From Gnetum montanum (lineage: Eukaryota > Streptophyta > Gnetopsida > Gnetales > Gnetaceae), in NCBI GenBank assembly GCA_015680685.1, contig MNCI01022494.1, positions 251,523 through 315,522 of the forward strand: a DNA stretch of 64,000 nucleotides, written 5' to 3'. The notes beneath the pieces are model-generated. The model searched no databases. It was not told where the DNA came from and was given only the letters and a program-made list of their open reading frames with translations. Made by a program: the position numbers and the translations under genes. How positions within the stretch are numbered: the stretch's first letter is position 1; each line of letters opens with the position of its first letter. This document shows, in pieces, positions 55,401 to 64,000 of this stretch.

Positions 55401-58237
55401 GGCTGGTTGAAAGGGTCATTTTTTGGCATATCTGTTATCTTTCTTGCTGTTATTTTATCATCCTCTGCAATGAAGTTCCTTGAAGTCAAGGTAAGCGTAT
55501 ATATGTTATAATAGTCAATTTCTTTAATATCTTTTCTGTTATGACCTTCTTGTTTGCCTGTTTGTCTTCATTGTTTTTCCCCTAAAGGAATGAAGGGAGG
55601 TGGAAAGGGAGAGGGAAGAGGCTGTTCGGAGGGGATGGTTAGATTCTTTTACATCTTTCTGAAATGACATTGCTGTGGGTCAACAAACATGACCACTATC
55701 TCAACTAGCCTGCTGGCTGTCAAGTTCCACAAGATGAAAGAGTGCTCCAGACCATTCATTGCAACTGTCAAAGGAACTGAAACATATTGGGAGTTTGACA
55801 TTTAGGAAAATTTTGAGATTCTTATTGGCATGGAGGTATTGGATGCAAGTTTGATAAAACTGTTTGGTTAGCCAGGTTCACTTGTGACACTGGTCGCTAA
55901 GAGCAAGAAGAACATGATGCAGAACTAGTATGAGCACTCAAAGGTGGAGATGATGTTGTAGCATTTCATCGAATAGCCTATTGTGTGGCTTTTAAAGCAT
56001 CCAAAAGGACCTAATGGCCTGCTTGATATTGCTTCAACCTTTGCAAATGCTTCCTATTCTAACTTCAAGTGAAGAGGCTGCAAGGTCAAATTAGTTCAGG
56101 CTGTCAAATTAGTTCAGGCACTCACTTATATGATTATTCAACTTTCTGCAATGATAGGAAACATCCTGATATGTGAGGCAGTGTATTTTCTGCTATAAGC
56201 TTTTAGACCCGGAATGTCGATGCACACCTTGTATGGTAGAGGTTAGCTTCGATTCACTCAAATACAAGTCCGACATGTAACACAAAGTCCCAAATAACTC
56301 TTGACGTGCGACACATCACCTAGAATCAAAGCCACTCTCTTAGCATGTTAATTGCAGTGTAGTAGGCATACATTGGAACTCAACTCAAATGAGTAGTTTC
56401 CTCTTGCATGTCATCTTTACATTAAAATCTGGATCAGAAGGGATAACAGTAAGGCAAACATTGATAATAACCCAGTGTCCTAGTTCGAAAATAGTTGCTA
56501 TCTGCTCCTTCCTTTTAAATGAGTGTGTATATATCTATATATAGTGAGAGTATGAATCATCTCATGTTTCTACCTATTGCTGGCAGTAAAATATACGATA
56601 ATAGAAACTTTTTCAAATGAAGGCACAATTTTATCACAGATATCTGCATGAATTGTAATTGAGGATGTACTTTGTTTCCTTCCTTCAGATTTATTCGTCT
56701 TTCCTCCTTGTGAAGAGGCATCGTGGAAGAAATTGTTAAGGATGGATTCATATGTAAGTTTGGAGAATGTGAAAGCAGAAGTAGAATGTCTGATATGGTG
56801 GCCATAATATAAGGCTGGTTTTGTGCATTTGCTTTTGATGGTAGTTCATGTGCTAATGCTATCATCAAGAACATGGTTCGAAATTTGGAATTCAGCAGAG
56901 AGAGCCTTAAGGGTCTTTATGGCTGAAGTGTCACTGCTGTGCATGCATTGTCCGACGAAGAAATCTTGCAGATCTTATTTAAGCAGTCAGAGATCTAGCA
57001 GATCTCAGTTTAGCACTTGTGGCTGTATGCGCTTCAGACTTCTTCCTGGCACCATTCTTGTTTTTCATACTGTGTTAAAATGAAATAGCTGTTGAAAGAT
57101 CCAGACTCTAACGCACATTGAAATTTGTTTTTTTAGAGGTGTATAGCAGCCTAAGACAGAGCTTCCGTAGAATAGCCCAAACATTGCACACGCTATGATG
57201 CATTGCAGGGTAGGCTGCTCAAGCAGTCAAATTGCAAAATGGAATCTGAATCTCGACCTAAATTTATTGAAAAAGAAGGGTTGAGAATCAATGCAGAGAC
57301 AAAATTCATACAACAACAGTGCGTTTGGAACGATTTGCTGGTTTTGTTATATAGTTTTATGTTACAGCAGTGAGCTTGAATGGTGAGGAGAAGTAAAAAC
57401 ATTGATGCTATACAAGAAAATATACATCGTGTGTCTGATATTTTTTTTATTTAATGATCAATTCCTGGTTCAGTTGAATTCTAGCTTGACAAAGTGTTCA
57501 TGTGCAAGAGCAATTTTGCCAGAGGTTGGCTACCTAAAAATATGTTATATTTTTTGTTTTCTTTATATTCATGGTATATAACGATATTCAAGAATATATA
57601 ATTGGCATGTCAAGTATGTAGTTTTATGTAATGTTAAATCGTTCCCAAATATAATATTTGAATCGTTGATCACAATGTAGCGAAACCCGTTAACTTTTAA
57701 TATCTTGAAACATATATTAAGTAATGCATCAGATAACATTTCTTTATCTTTTGAGTATATTTCTTATCTTCTGAGTTTATTTGACATTGTTAAGAAATTT
57801 TGCAATGCAGAAATATGGATTACTTGCTGTTCTTTTGCTTTCTTTTGTTTAGTGTATTGCCAATTGATCAATATTATCTTTTGCATTCTTTGCAGGCTAC
57901 CAAGACTCTACCCTTGCAAGAAATATTGTCAAGCACCAACGAAGCAAGGATTTCATGCTTTCTAGTGTATGGTCTGATTACTCCTATGTTGGAGGAATAC
58001 ATGTACAGAGGACTTCTGTTAACTTCGTTGATATCTTCCATGGAATGGCCACTGGCAGTATTTATAAGTTCATGCACGTTCACACTTGCCCATTTTTCAA
58101 TAGAAAATACGTTGCAGTTGTTTTTCATAGGATGTATTCTAGGGTGTGCATATATATGGACTGGCAACTTAATGTCACCATTGTTAATTCATGGTTTATA
58201 TAATATTTCAATATTAATCACAATTATATTAAACTGA
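52484..58237 (+). CDS. CPBP-family (CAAX/Abi) intramembrane protease, probably plastid
   Basis: Four exons: 52484-52675, 54980-55138, 55272-55490, 57896-58237; 912 nt, 303 residues, all introns phase 0 with GT/AG ends. Exon 1 (64 residues, MALLTTAGATRIGILNKPPS, rich in Ser, Lys and Arg) reads like a chloroplast transit peptide. Exons 2-4 carry hydrophobic segments and the CPBP motifs: EEYMYRG (Glu-Glu-x3-Arg) at about residues 222-228, FTLAHF (Phe-x3-His) and HGLYN. These are the metal and catalytic residues of the Rce1/CPBP glutamic protease family. The closest remembered relatives are plant CAAX amino-terminal protease-like proteins such as At3g26085. Substrate unknown. Start chosen as the first Met in a frame that splices cleanly to exon 2. 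Intron 1 is 2.3 kb and intron 3 is 2.4 kb. Confidence 0.9.
54120..54331 (+). repeat. Tandem repeat, about three copies of a 68-bp unit (CPBP intron 1)
   Basis: Units begin TTGTTAAGATC at 54121, 54189 and 54258 and are almost identical (AAGACTAATCTCATTCTACT), with a partial fourth start at about 54327. The high identity suggests recent expansion. No splice site is affected. Confidence 0.93.
55660..56190 (+). pseudogene. Unrecognised decayed ORF in CPBP intron 3
   Basis: In one frame from about 55690 the translation reads MTTISTSLLAVKFHKMKECS, FIATVKGTETYWEFDI, then ENFEILIGMEVLDASLIKLF, PGSLVTLVAKSKKNMMQN, YEHSKVEMML and PIVWLLKHPKGPNGLLDIAS. Stops between these blocks are mostly TAG/TGA where CAG, CGG, TGG or CGA would fit. 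This is much more protein-like than its AT-rich surroundings. A further block in about the same state (CANAIIKNMVRNLEFSRESL, VTAVHALSDEEILQILFKQS) lies at about 56847-57000 and may be the same relic. I do not recognise the protein. Confidence 0.45.
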
Positions 58238-58629
58238 GATCAACCTCCACTTTGTCAGTTGTACCTTATCTAGATATCATCCTTGCATTTATGCCATTAA
58301 CATGGGCAGAGGCACCATAAAGATGATTCAGGATTATTTTAAGTGAACTTTAAAAATTACTGACAATTAAGTAAATAGATAAAATAAGTCATAACTGAAT
58401 TCAAAATTTGACTGTGTTCGAAGCTATTGATCATTATCCTTGGTTGATCTTTTTAAGATGCCAATAACTTGTACCCCCAATATTTTATGCCTAGGAAATC
58501 TACTTTTTATGAGGTTTCTTTTCAAATAATGAGCAGTGAGAAACAGACACTATTGTATTGAAAAAAGAATTCAATTTTAATGCAACCGAATATTTCAAAA
58601 AATGAAAAATGGTTCTCAATGTGACAAAA
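58238..58629. other. Convergent intergenic region
   Basis: 392 bases separate the stop codons of the CPBP gene (+) and the PPR gene (-). Both 3' UTRs must share or overlap here. Confidence 0.7.
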
Positions 58630-61600
58630 TTATATCATTTGGTGTATGCTGTGAAGAAGCTGAAGTGCTTCATCTCTCTTTCCTGAGAAACACAGACCCT
58701 TAATTAGATGGGCAACAAGGGACAGATCAGCTAGATAACCGTTATGTAACAAGTCACTGAACAATTCGAATGCCTTGTCCACTTTACAGGATTTGCAGAG
58801 GGCTTCAATTAATATCACATATGCAGTAGTATCGGATGGATCTGCAAGCGTAGATGACAGTGACATCTCTTTCAACAGAGCTACTGCTGAATCAAGCTCT
58901 CCTGCCTTACAAAGACTATCTATTAGCATAAAGTATGAAGCAGCAACATCAGGTACATCAGAGGCATGTGGCAGTTCCTTCAAAAGTTCATTTGAAGCTA
59001 AAAATGATTGGCTTGCATCATGAACAATCCTTAGATGCCCCCTTCTGTAAGTAGGCAAGCACATTTGTTTCATCTCGTCTAATAATTGACGAGCTTTTAG
59101 AATCTTTCCTGATTTGCAGCAATGATCAATGAGAATCTTGTATGTCAAGGCATCAGGAGCACAATTTTGCTCACCCATTTTCTGTAAAAGCTCGATAGCT
59201 TTATCAACCTTTCCTACTTTACCAAGGCCATCCATCATGGCTGTATAGGTGATAGTGTCAGGAGGATATTCTTTCTCTTGCATGGCATTGAATAGCTTAA
59301 AAGCATCTTCAGTCTTTCCCATATTGCAAAGGCCATGAATAATCTCTGTGTAAGTCACAATATTAGGAAGACAACCATTGTCTATCATTTTTGATACAAT
59401 CTTGTGGACTAAATCCAGCCTGTTTTCTTTAAAAAGCATTCCAATCAGAGAGCTGTAGGTAAATACATCTGGAACATGACTATCCTCAGTCATTCTCAGG
59501 TAGACACTTTGAGCTTCCTCCAACTTACCAGATTTACATAGTCCATCAATGAGCGAATTATAAGCAATGGGAGTAGGATCACAACCAGCACTTAACATTG
59601 CCTTCCACAGCTCATGAGCCTCATCCAATTTTCCACTTTTGCAAAGACCATCAATCAGTGCACCATAAGTGTATACGTTTGGCTCAATATTTGTAGCTTT
59701 TATTTGATTGAAGTAAAACTCTACACTTGGAAAATCCTCACATCCTCTCATTTGACTGTAAATTTTACAGGCCGTCTCTACATCCCCAGCCTTGCAATGC
59801 CCATCAACCAAAGCTGTATATGTAATGATATTTGGAACACAACCACAAGAAACCATTTCCCCAAATATTTGGTTGGCTTCGGATATCTTACCCATCTTCA
59901 GGTACCCATGTATAAGAGGAGTGTATGTGACAACGTTGGGAACGCAACCTGCCTTTTTCATTTCTTCAAGCCAATTTCGAGCCTGCTCAACTAATCCCAC
60001 TTTGCAAAACCTGTCAATTAACACCGAGTAAGAATATACACTCGGAGTAATGCCACTGTCCTTCAAGTGTTTGAACAGCATTATTGCCTTGTCAATTTTG
60101 CTGGCCTCACAGAGCAAGATAATGACTCTGGTGTATGAACTAGAATCTGGAACAAAACCCTTCTTTGCCATTTCCACTATAACTTCAAAGCCCTTGTCAT
60201 ACATCCCTCCTGCACACAGGCTCCGGGCCAAACGTCCCACATTGACATTGTTAAGAGCAAACCCAGCATGACACATTTCATCATACAATTTGGCCACCAA
60301 TTGCAATGTTTTCATCTTTGCAGACAAGTCCAGTTCACATATTCTCCCAATCAAAATATTGTATGTCACTTGATTGGGAACACGTCCACAACGTTCCATT
60401 CTTCTGAATAGCCTGTAGGCATCACCAAATTTGCCTTCCTTGCAGTAAGCTGTAATTAGAGTATGGAACATGGAGATACTTGGAACACAACCTTGGGAAA
60501 TCATCTGAAATATAATCTTTTTACACCTATCTAACTTCCCTGCGTTGACAAAGCCTGCCAATAAAGTATTGTATGTAACAGTATTAGGCATGCAGGAATT
60601 AGCCTTCATTCTCTTCAACACAGAGGCTGCCTCATCAAGCAACGATGCTTCACACAACCCAGATATCATTTTTGTATATAAGACTGAATCTGGATTACAG
60701 TCTGCTTCTTCAATCATATCCAATGCTTCCTTCAATTTACCAGCTTTGCACAAAGTTCTAGCAAAGAAACCCAGTGTGTATGAATCAATGCTGAAACCTG
60801 CTTCTCTCATTTCGTCATACAGCTGCCTGGCCAAAGCCAGCTGTCCTGCAACCAACATGGCATTAACAAGCGCCCTGTAAGTTGAAGCCGTGGGCTTATG
60901 GCCTAAATTCTTGAGCTTTCCAAACTCTCCTAAGGCCTGATTCCATTGCCCACCATAGGCCCACTTTCTAATCAGTATGTTCAGCATTTTAGCCAACAAC
61001 ACATCATCTTCTTGCTCTATTTCTGATACCAGATTTTCAGGAACAACGGATAGAACATTCAATCCTGCAATTTCTAACAGAGAATCATATGTTGCGGCAC
61101 TGTGAGAGAAGCCAATCTGTCGGCCTGACCAGACAAAAAATCTCAAGCACAGCTCAGGATGACCCAGAATTTTCAGGACCTCAACAACGAGGGGCTCTGT
61201 CAATTTGCCCCTAAATGCTCTCAAACTCGCTTCTATTTCATGCGTCCAAGCAAATCCTGAATCTCTGATTATCTCAGAGATTGCCATTGCTGCCTCAGAT
61301 GCAAAATAGCCAGAATACCCAGTTGTAGCTGCAGAAGAATCCGTGGAGGCACCATAATCCAGCTGCATTTGGTTCTGTATGATTAATCGCTGAGGAGGAT
61401 TTTGGGAAAAATCTTCCTCTGGGTTTGCATTATTTTTTTCTCTTTTCAAATCATCCATTGGGTTTGCAACATCTTTTTCGTTTTTCAGGTCCGTGACCGC
61501 TATGCCCCGATTGAAATCTATCTGCCAATATGCTGAAAACCTGTATGAAACCTTGCATTGTTGAAAACACAGGTGACGAGCCCTGTGCATAGTTTTGTTC

Positions 61601-61677
61601 AGAATAATCCCCAACCATTTCGACGGCATTGGATTTTCGACAAAATACGAGATCTCATGATCGAGTTTTTTATGCAT
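58630..61677 (-). CDS. P-class pentatricopeptide repeat (PPR) protein, intronless
   Basis: A single 1015-codon frame, closely similar to Arabidopsis At1g06710. An N-terminal region of about 190 residues includes a Met/Arg/His-rich start (MHRARHLCFQQCKVSYRFSA at residue 30, a possible alternative start with mitochondrial targeting character) and FRGKLTEPLVVEVLKILG, RFFVWSGRQIGFSHSA. From about residue 230 to the end there are some 21 PPR motifs of about 35 residues (for example VTYNTLLAGFVNAGKLDRCK, YTYGALIDGLCKSGKLDEAH). Two spacers recur in the Arabidopsis protein: one near VEFYFNQIKATNIEP and one after LPTYRRGHLRIV. No E, DYW or SMR domain is visible. PPR proteins bind specific organelle RNAs; the target is unknown. 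No introns and no frameshifts. Confidence 0.95.
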   Translation of the reverse strand: MHKKLDHEISYFVENPMPSKWLGIILNKTMHRARHLCFQQCKVSYRFSAYWQIDFNRGIAVTDLKNEKDVANPMDDLKREKNNANPEEDFSQNPPQRLIIQNQMQLDYGASTDSSAATTGYSGYFASEAAMAISEIIRDSGFAWTHEIEASLRAFRGKLTEPLVVEVLKILGHPELCLRFFVWSGRQIGFSHSAATYDSLLEIAGLNVLSVVPENLVSEIEQEDDVLLAKMLNILIRKWAYGGQWNQALGEFGKLKNLGHKPTASTYRALVNAMLVAGQLALARQLYDEMREAGFSIDSYTLGFFARTLCKAGKLKEALDMIEEADCNPDSVLYTKMISGLCEASLLDEAASVLKRMKANSCMPNTVTYNTLLAGFVNAGKLDRCKKIIFQMISQGCVPSISMFHTLITAYCKEGKFGDAYRLFRRMERCGRVPNQVTYNILIGRICELDLSAKMKTLQLVAKLYDEMCHAGFALNNVNVGRLARSLCAGGMYDKGFEVIVEMAKKGFVPDSSSYTRVIILLCEASKIDKAIMLFKHLKDSGITPSVYSYSVLIDRFCKVGLVEQARNWLEEMKKAGCVPNVVTYTPLIHGYLKMGKISEANQIFGEMVSCGCVPNIITYTALVDGHCKAGDVETACKIYSQMRGCEDFPSVEFYFNQIKATNIEPNVYTYGALIDGLCKSGKLDEAHELWKAMLSAGCDPTPIAYNSLIDGLCKSGKLEEAQSVYLRMTEDSHVPDVFTYSSLIGMLFKENRLDLVHKIVSKMIDNGCLPNIVTYTEIIHGLCNMGKTEDAFKLFNAMQEKEYPPDTITYTAMMDGLGKVGKVDKAIELLQKMGEQNCAPDALTYKILIDHCCKSGKILKARQLLDEMKQMCLPTYRRGHLRIVHDASQSFLASNELLKELPHASDVPDVAASYFMLIDSLCKAGELDSAVALLKEMSLSSTLADPSDTTAYVILIEALCKSCKVDKAFELFSDLLHNGYLADLSLVAHLIKGLCFSGKRDEALQLLHSIHQMI

Positions 61678-62660
61678 AGGTGTCCATTAAGAAGAAACCC
61701 TGCAGTAACTTCATTGTTGTTGGGTTCAGGATTCTGCCTCAGTTATACTTTATATGGCCGGGGCAGATTTTACAAAATGAAACATGTCGACCTTCAGTTG
61801 AGGTTGGACTCGAAATGCTGACGTTGAGAGGTTAGGATAGCAGGATATTATTCTATTAAACCAAATCAACTGAGTTTTTTACCCACAGCCCCTGACTCAT
61901 TAAAGTTGACTGTTCTACTAAACCAAATCATCAATGTTAGGTTAACATCCGTACCCATCCTTTACATTTAAGATAAGTGAACCTTGCTTTTAAAAAAAAA
62001 ATTTGCCGACGACACAGGAGAATGCAAATATAATGTAATTTCACCTCACAACTAAGTTACATTTACCTTTTGCAAGAGGAATATAGTAGGGATAACAACT
62101 TTTTGCTTAAGAAAACAATGAGGTAATCATGTGAGCTTCTTATTATTGATGTAGCTAATCTATTTAACTTAGCCAAGGAGCTCTCCTCAAAAAACCCAAA
62201 TTAATTATGTAGCCCTCCCCTAAAAACCCAAATTGATTATGCAACCTTTGGCCAAAAACTTGAATAGGCCTTGCATATCTAGTAGTTATCTAGGATAGAC
62301 TAGCTAACGAGCTCGGTTGGCTTGTGCCCTTCTCTTGCACTAGTTACTAAACTAATGTTTACTAATTGATTTTAGGGCACCTATTTACCCTTATTAAAGT
62401 TACCAACACTATCAAGGTGTGATGAGGGCTTTCCCTTTTTTCCAAAAAGGTCAAGCAACAATGATCCTAGAACAAAATCATAAATGGTTAATAGATAATA
62501 GTGAAGTTCTTGATGTAATGGATAACTTTGTAAATAGAAAAATTAGAAAATCCCTTAAATTAGAATTCATTATAATAATTTTAATTAATTTCAAGGCTAT
62601 TTTACCTACTTAGTGGGATGACCTGTTTTAACAAAAAATTAAGCAATTTAGAAATCTACT
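61678..62660. other. Upstream region of the PPR gene, no other gene seen
   Basis: Should contain the PPR promoter and 5' UTR. The 87-codon plus-strand frame at 61558-61821 lies largely antisense to the PPR start and is not supported. From about 61850 leftover AT-rich sequence with short repeats (AACCCAAATTAATTATG / AACCCAAATTGATTATG near 62193 and 62226). Confidence 0.5.
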
Positions 62661-63484
62661 TGATGAGCGGCGAGGTACCCCTATGCCCAGCCATACAAAT
62701 CACAAGCCTTCACACACGATCTAGTCGAATTCCGTGGATGGGACTAGTTGTGCATCTAAATCATTATGCTTTGATCACAGTTTGTTATCTTCCCATTTGG
62801 ACTAGTTGTAGCTTTGTCACGTATGGTTTAGTCCAAAGTGAGGCATACGATGATGTTGTCTAACCCTATGTTGCTCCTAATGACGATAAAGAGATTAATT
62901 AATTAAGCTAACGAACAATGGAAAATAGGATCTAAACTAGCCTACATGCGATAAGTATCCGTCGCCAATCATCCATACATGCCTTGGACTTCGTATAACT
63001 ACCGTTGAGATTGCCAAGCATACATCACTGGGCTTTGCCAAACAATACATTGTTGGGTTACCAAGTAATTACACTTAAGCACTCATGATTAAGACATATT
63101 CATTCTACTTAATGACATGAATAGTAAATAGTAATAAATGGAAACATTAACTAAAGAAAATAGTAAATAATTAAACAATTAAATCAATAATAAATTTAAG
63201 TGGATGTTGCAATGATGGAGGTAATCTTGATCTTTATTTCTAGTCATGTAACATGTTCAAGTACGTCACACTCAAATAAGGATGTCGTACAATCACAAAC
63301 ATCACACATGCACTGGGAATAATAGAAGTTGAAATTAGAAATCTAAAAAAAGCTATCAAAAACTAATAACAAAACCATCTCCCAACTGTGCATCCAAGTG
63401 TTGTATTTATAGGCTGGCACAGAGGAGATGATATTGGATATCTGACATCACATCTTGGGACACAATATCACGTATTCAATATCA
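62661..63484 (-). repeat. LTR of the same gypsy superfamily, minus orientation
   Basis: Starts TGATGAGCGGCGAGGTACCCC, the same terminal block as 40136 and 16448, and shares the downstream segment TTGCCAAGCAT and the CTTTATTT region. A minus-strand TATA (CTATAAATA, about 63402-63410) lies near the other end. The right end, about 63484 (AATATCA), is approximate. No clear target duplication was found. Confidence 0.72.
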
Positions 63485-63491
63485 TAGCATT

Positions 63492-64000
63492 TGATAGGAC
63501 GCGATATTGCATGGGCCGCAATATCGCGTATGCAATATCGCGTCCGCTGCGATATCTCATCCCCCGCGATATCGCGTCTTCCCCTGCGATATCACGTACG
63601 TGATATCGCAGTCCACCACAATGTCTATAAATAAGAAGTGGCTCTCCCTTGTTTATAATCTAGAATAGAAGTAGCAAAGCTCTGGCAGTTTGATCCCTCC
63701 AGAGATAGATTATTTTTCCCATGTCTACCCACACTGTGGTGAATGTAATTGTACGACATCCTTTATTCGAGTGTGATGTACTTGGATGCGCACATGACCG
63801 GCAATAAAGATCGAGATTACTTCATCATTGCAGCATTCACTTTGTTTATTTAATTGTTATTTACTGCTTTCTCTCTTACCCTTATCTCCTAGTAATGCGG
63901 AATGAGTGCGACTTAATTACGAGCATTTAAGTATGACTACTTGGTAACCCAGTAGTGTACCTAGGATCTACGCTTGGTAATCCCACTGGTAGTCGTGCAC
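63492..64000 (+). repeat. LTR of gypsy family A, plus orientation, cut by the window end
   Basis: Starts TGATAGGACGCGATATTGCA, matching the 4021 LTR (TGATGGGACGCG), and contains TATAAATA (63626-63633), AAGTGGCTCTCCCTTGTTT and TTTATTCGAG like the other copies. It lies head to head with the LTR on its left. Whether a full element follows cannot be seen. Confidence 0.82.
63499..63633 (+). promoter_or_regulatory. Array of CpG palindromes and TATA box in the right-end LTR
   Basis: Five or so copies or half-copies of GCGATATCGCG-type sites lie at 63499-63611, the last (63584-63611) a 28-bp perfect palindrome centred on ACGTACGT. TATAAATA follows at 63626-63633. This is the richest version of the motif in the window. 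Confidence 0.6.

Noticed and set aside
60050-60880. Plus-strand frames inside the PPR locus
   Set aside because: Antisense shadows of the 1015-codon PPR frame.

Overview
The window is nuclear DNA of a land plant. It has a RuBisCO small-subunit gene with both standard introns, a plastid-type CPBP protease gene, a 1015-residue P-class PPR gene and a ubiquitin-like/LRR gene, all with clear Arabidopsis counterparts. Long introns, few genes and deep nesting of decayed Ty3/gypsy, Ty1/copia and LINE elements suggest a large genome. A gymnosperm or fern-grade plant is my inference; the sequence does not prove it.

Layout. 1-674: 3' part of an RbcS gene (+). 675-3996: no recognisable gene. 3997-17346: a 12.5-kb minus-strand Ty3/gypsy element ('B') with LTRs, tRNA-Asp primer site, gag, protease, RT, RNase H, integrase and an extra coiled-coil ORF after integrase; its 3' LTR carries a solo LTR of a related family (4021-4863). 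17352-18660: degenerate LINE RT (+). 19382-24390: decayed Ty1/copia polyprotein and 3' LTR (+). 24391-27536: LINE scraps and simple repeats. 27542-28318: solo LTR with a perfect 5-bp duplication. 28324-30034: second copy of the degenerate LINE (-). 30035-42550: L1-like LINE (-), split by a gypsy element ('A', 33095-40952) that keeps gag and protease but has lost RT, RNase H and integrase; A's 3' LTR in turn holds an inverted solo LTR (40136-40933, with an 89-N gap).

43319-61677 is the gene island: a ten-exon ubiquitin-like/LRR gene (-), a four-exon CPBP protease gene (+) and an intronless PPR gene (-) whose 3' end faces the CPBP gene. 62661-64000 holds two oppositely oriented LTRs of the gypsy superfamily, the second cut by the window end.

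The genes are ordinary nuclear genes, three of them serving organelles (RuBisCO assembly, a plastid membrane protease, probably mitochondrial RNA processing), with no sign of acting together. The most unusual signals are in the LTR family: CpG-rich perfect palindromes just upstream of the LTR TATA box, and two separate LTR insertions at the same nucleotide of a conserved GGTACC near the end of a related LTR, both antisense to their target. Most stops in the elements fit C-to-T decay of methylated cytosines.
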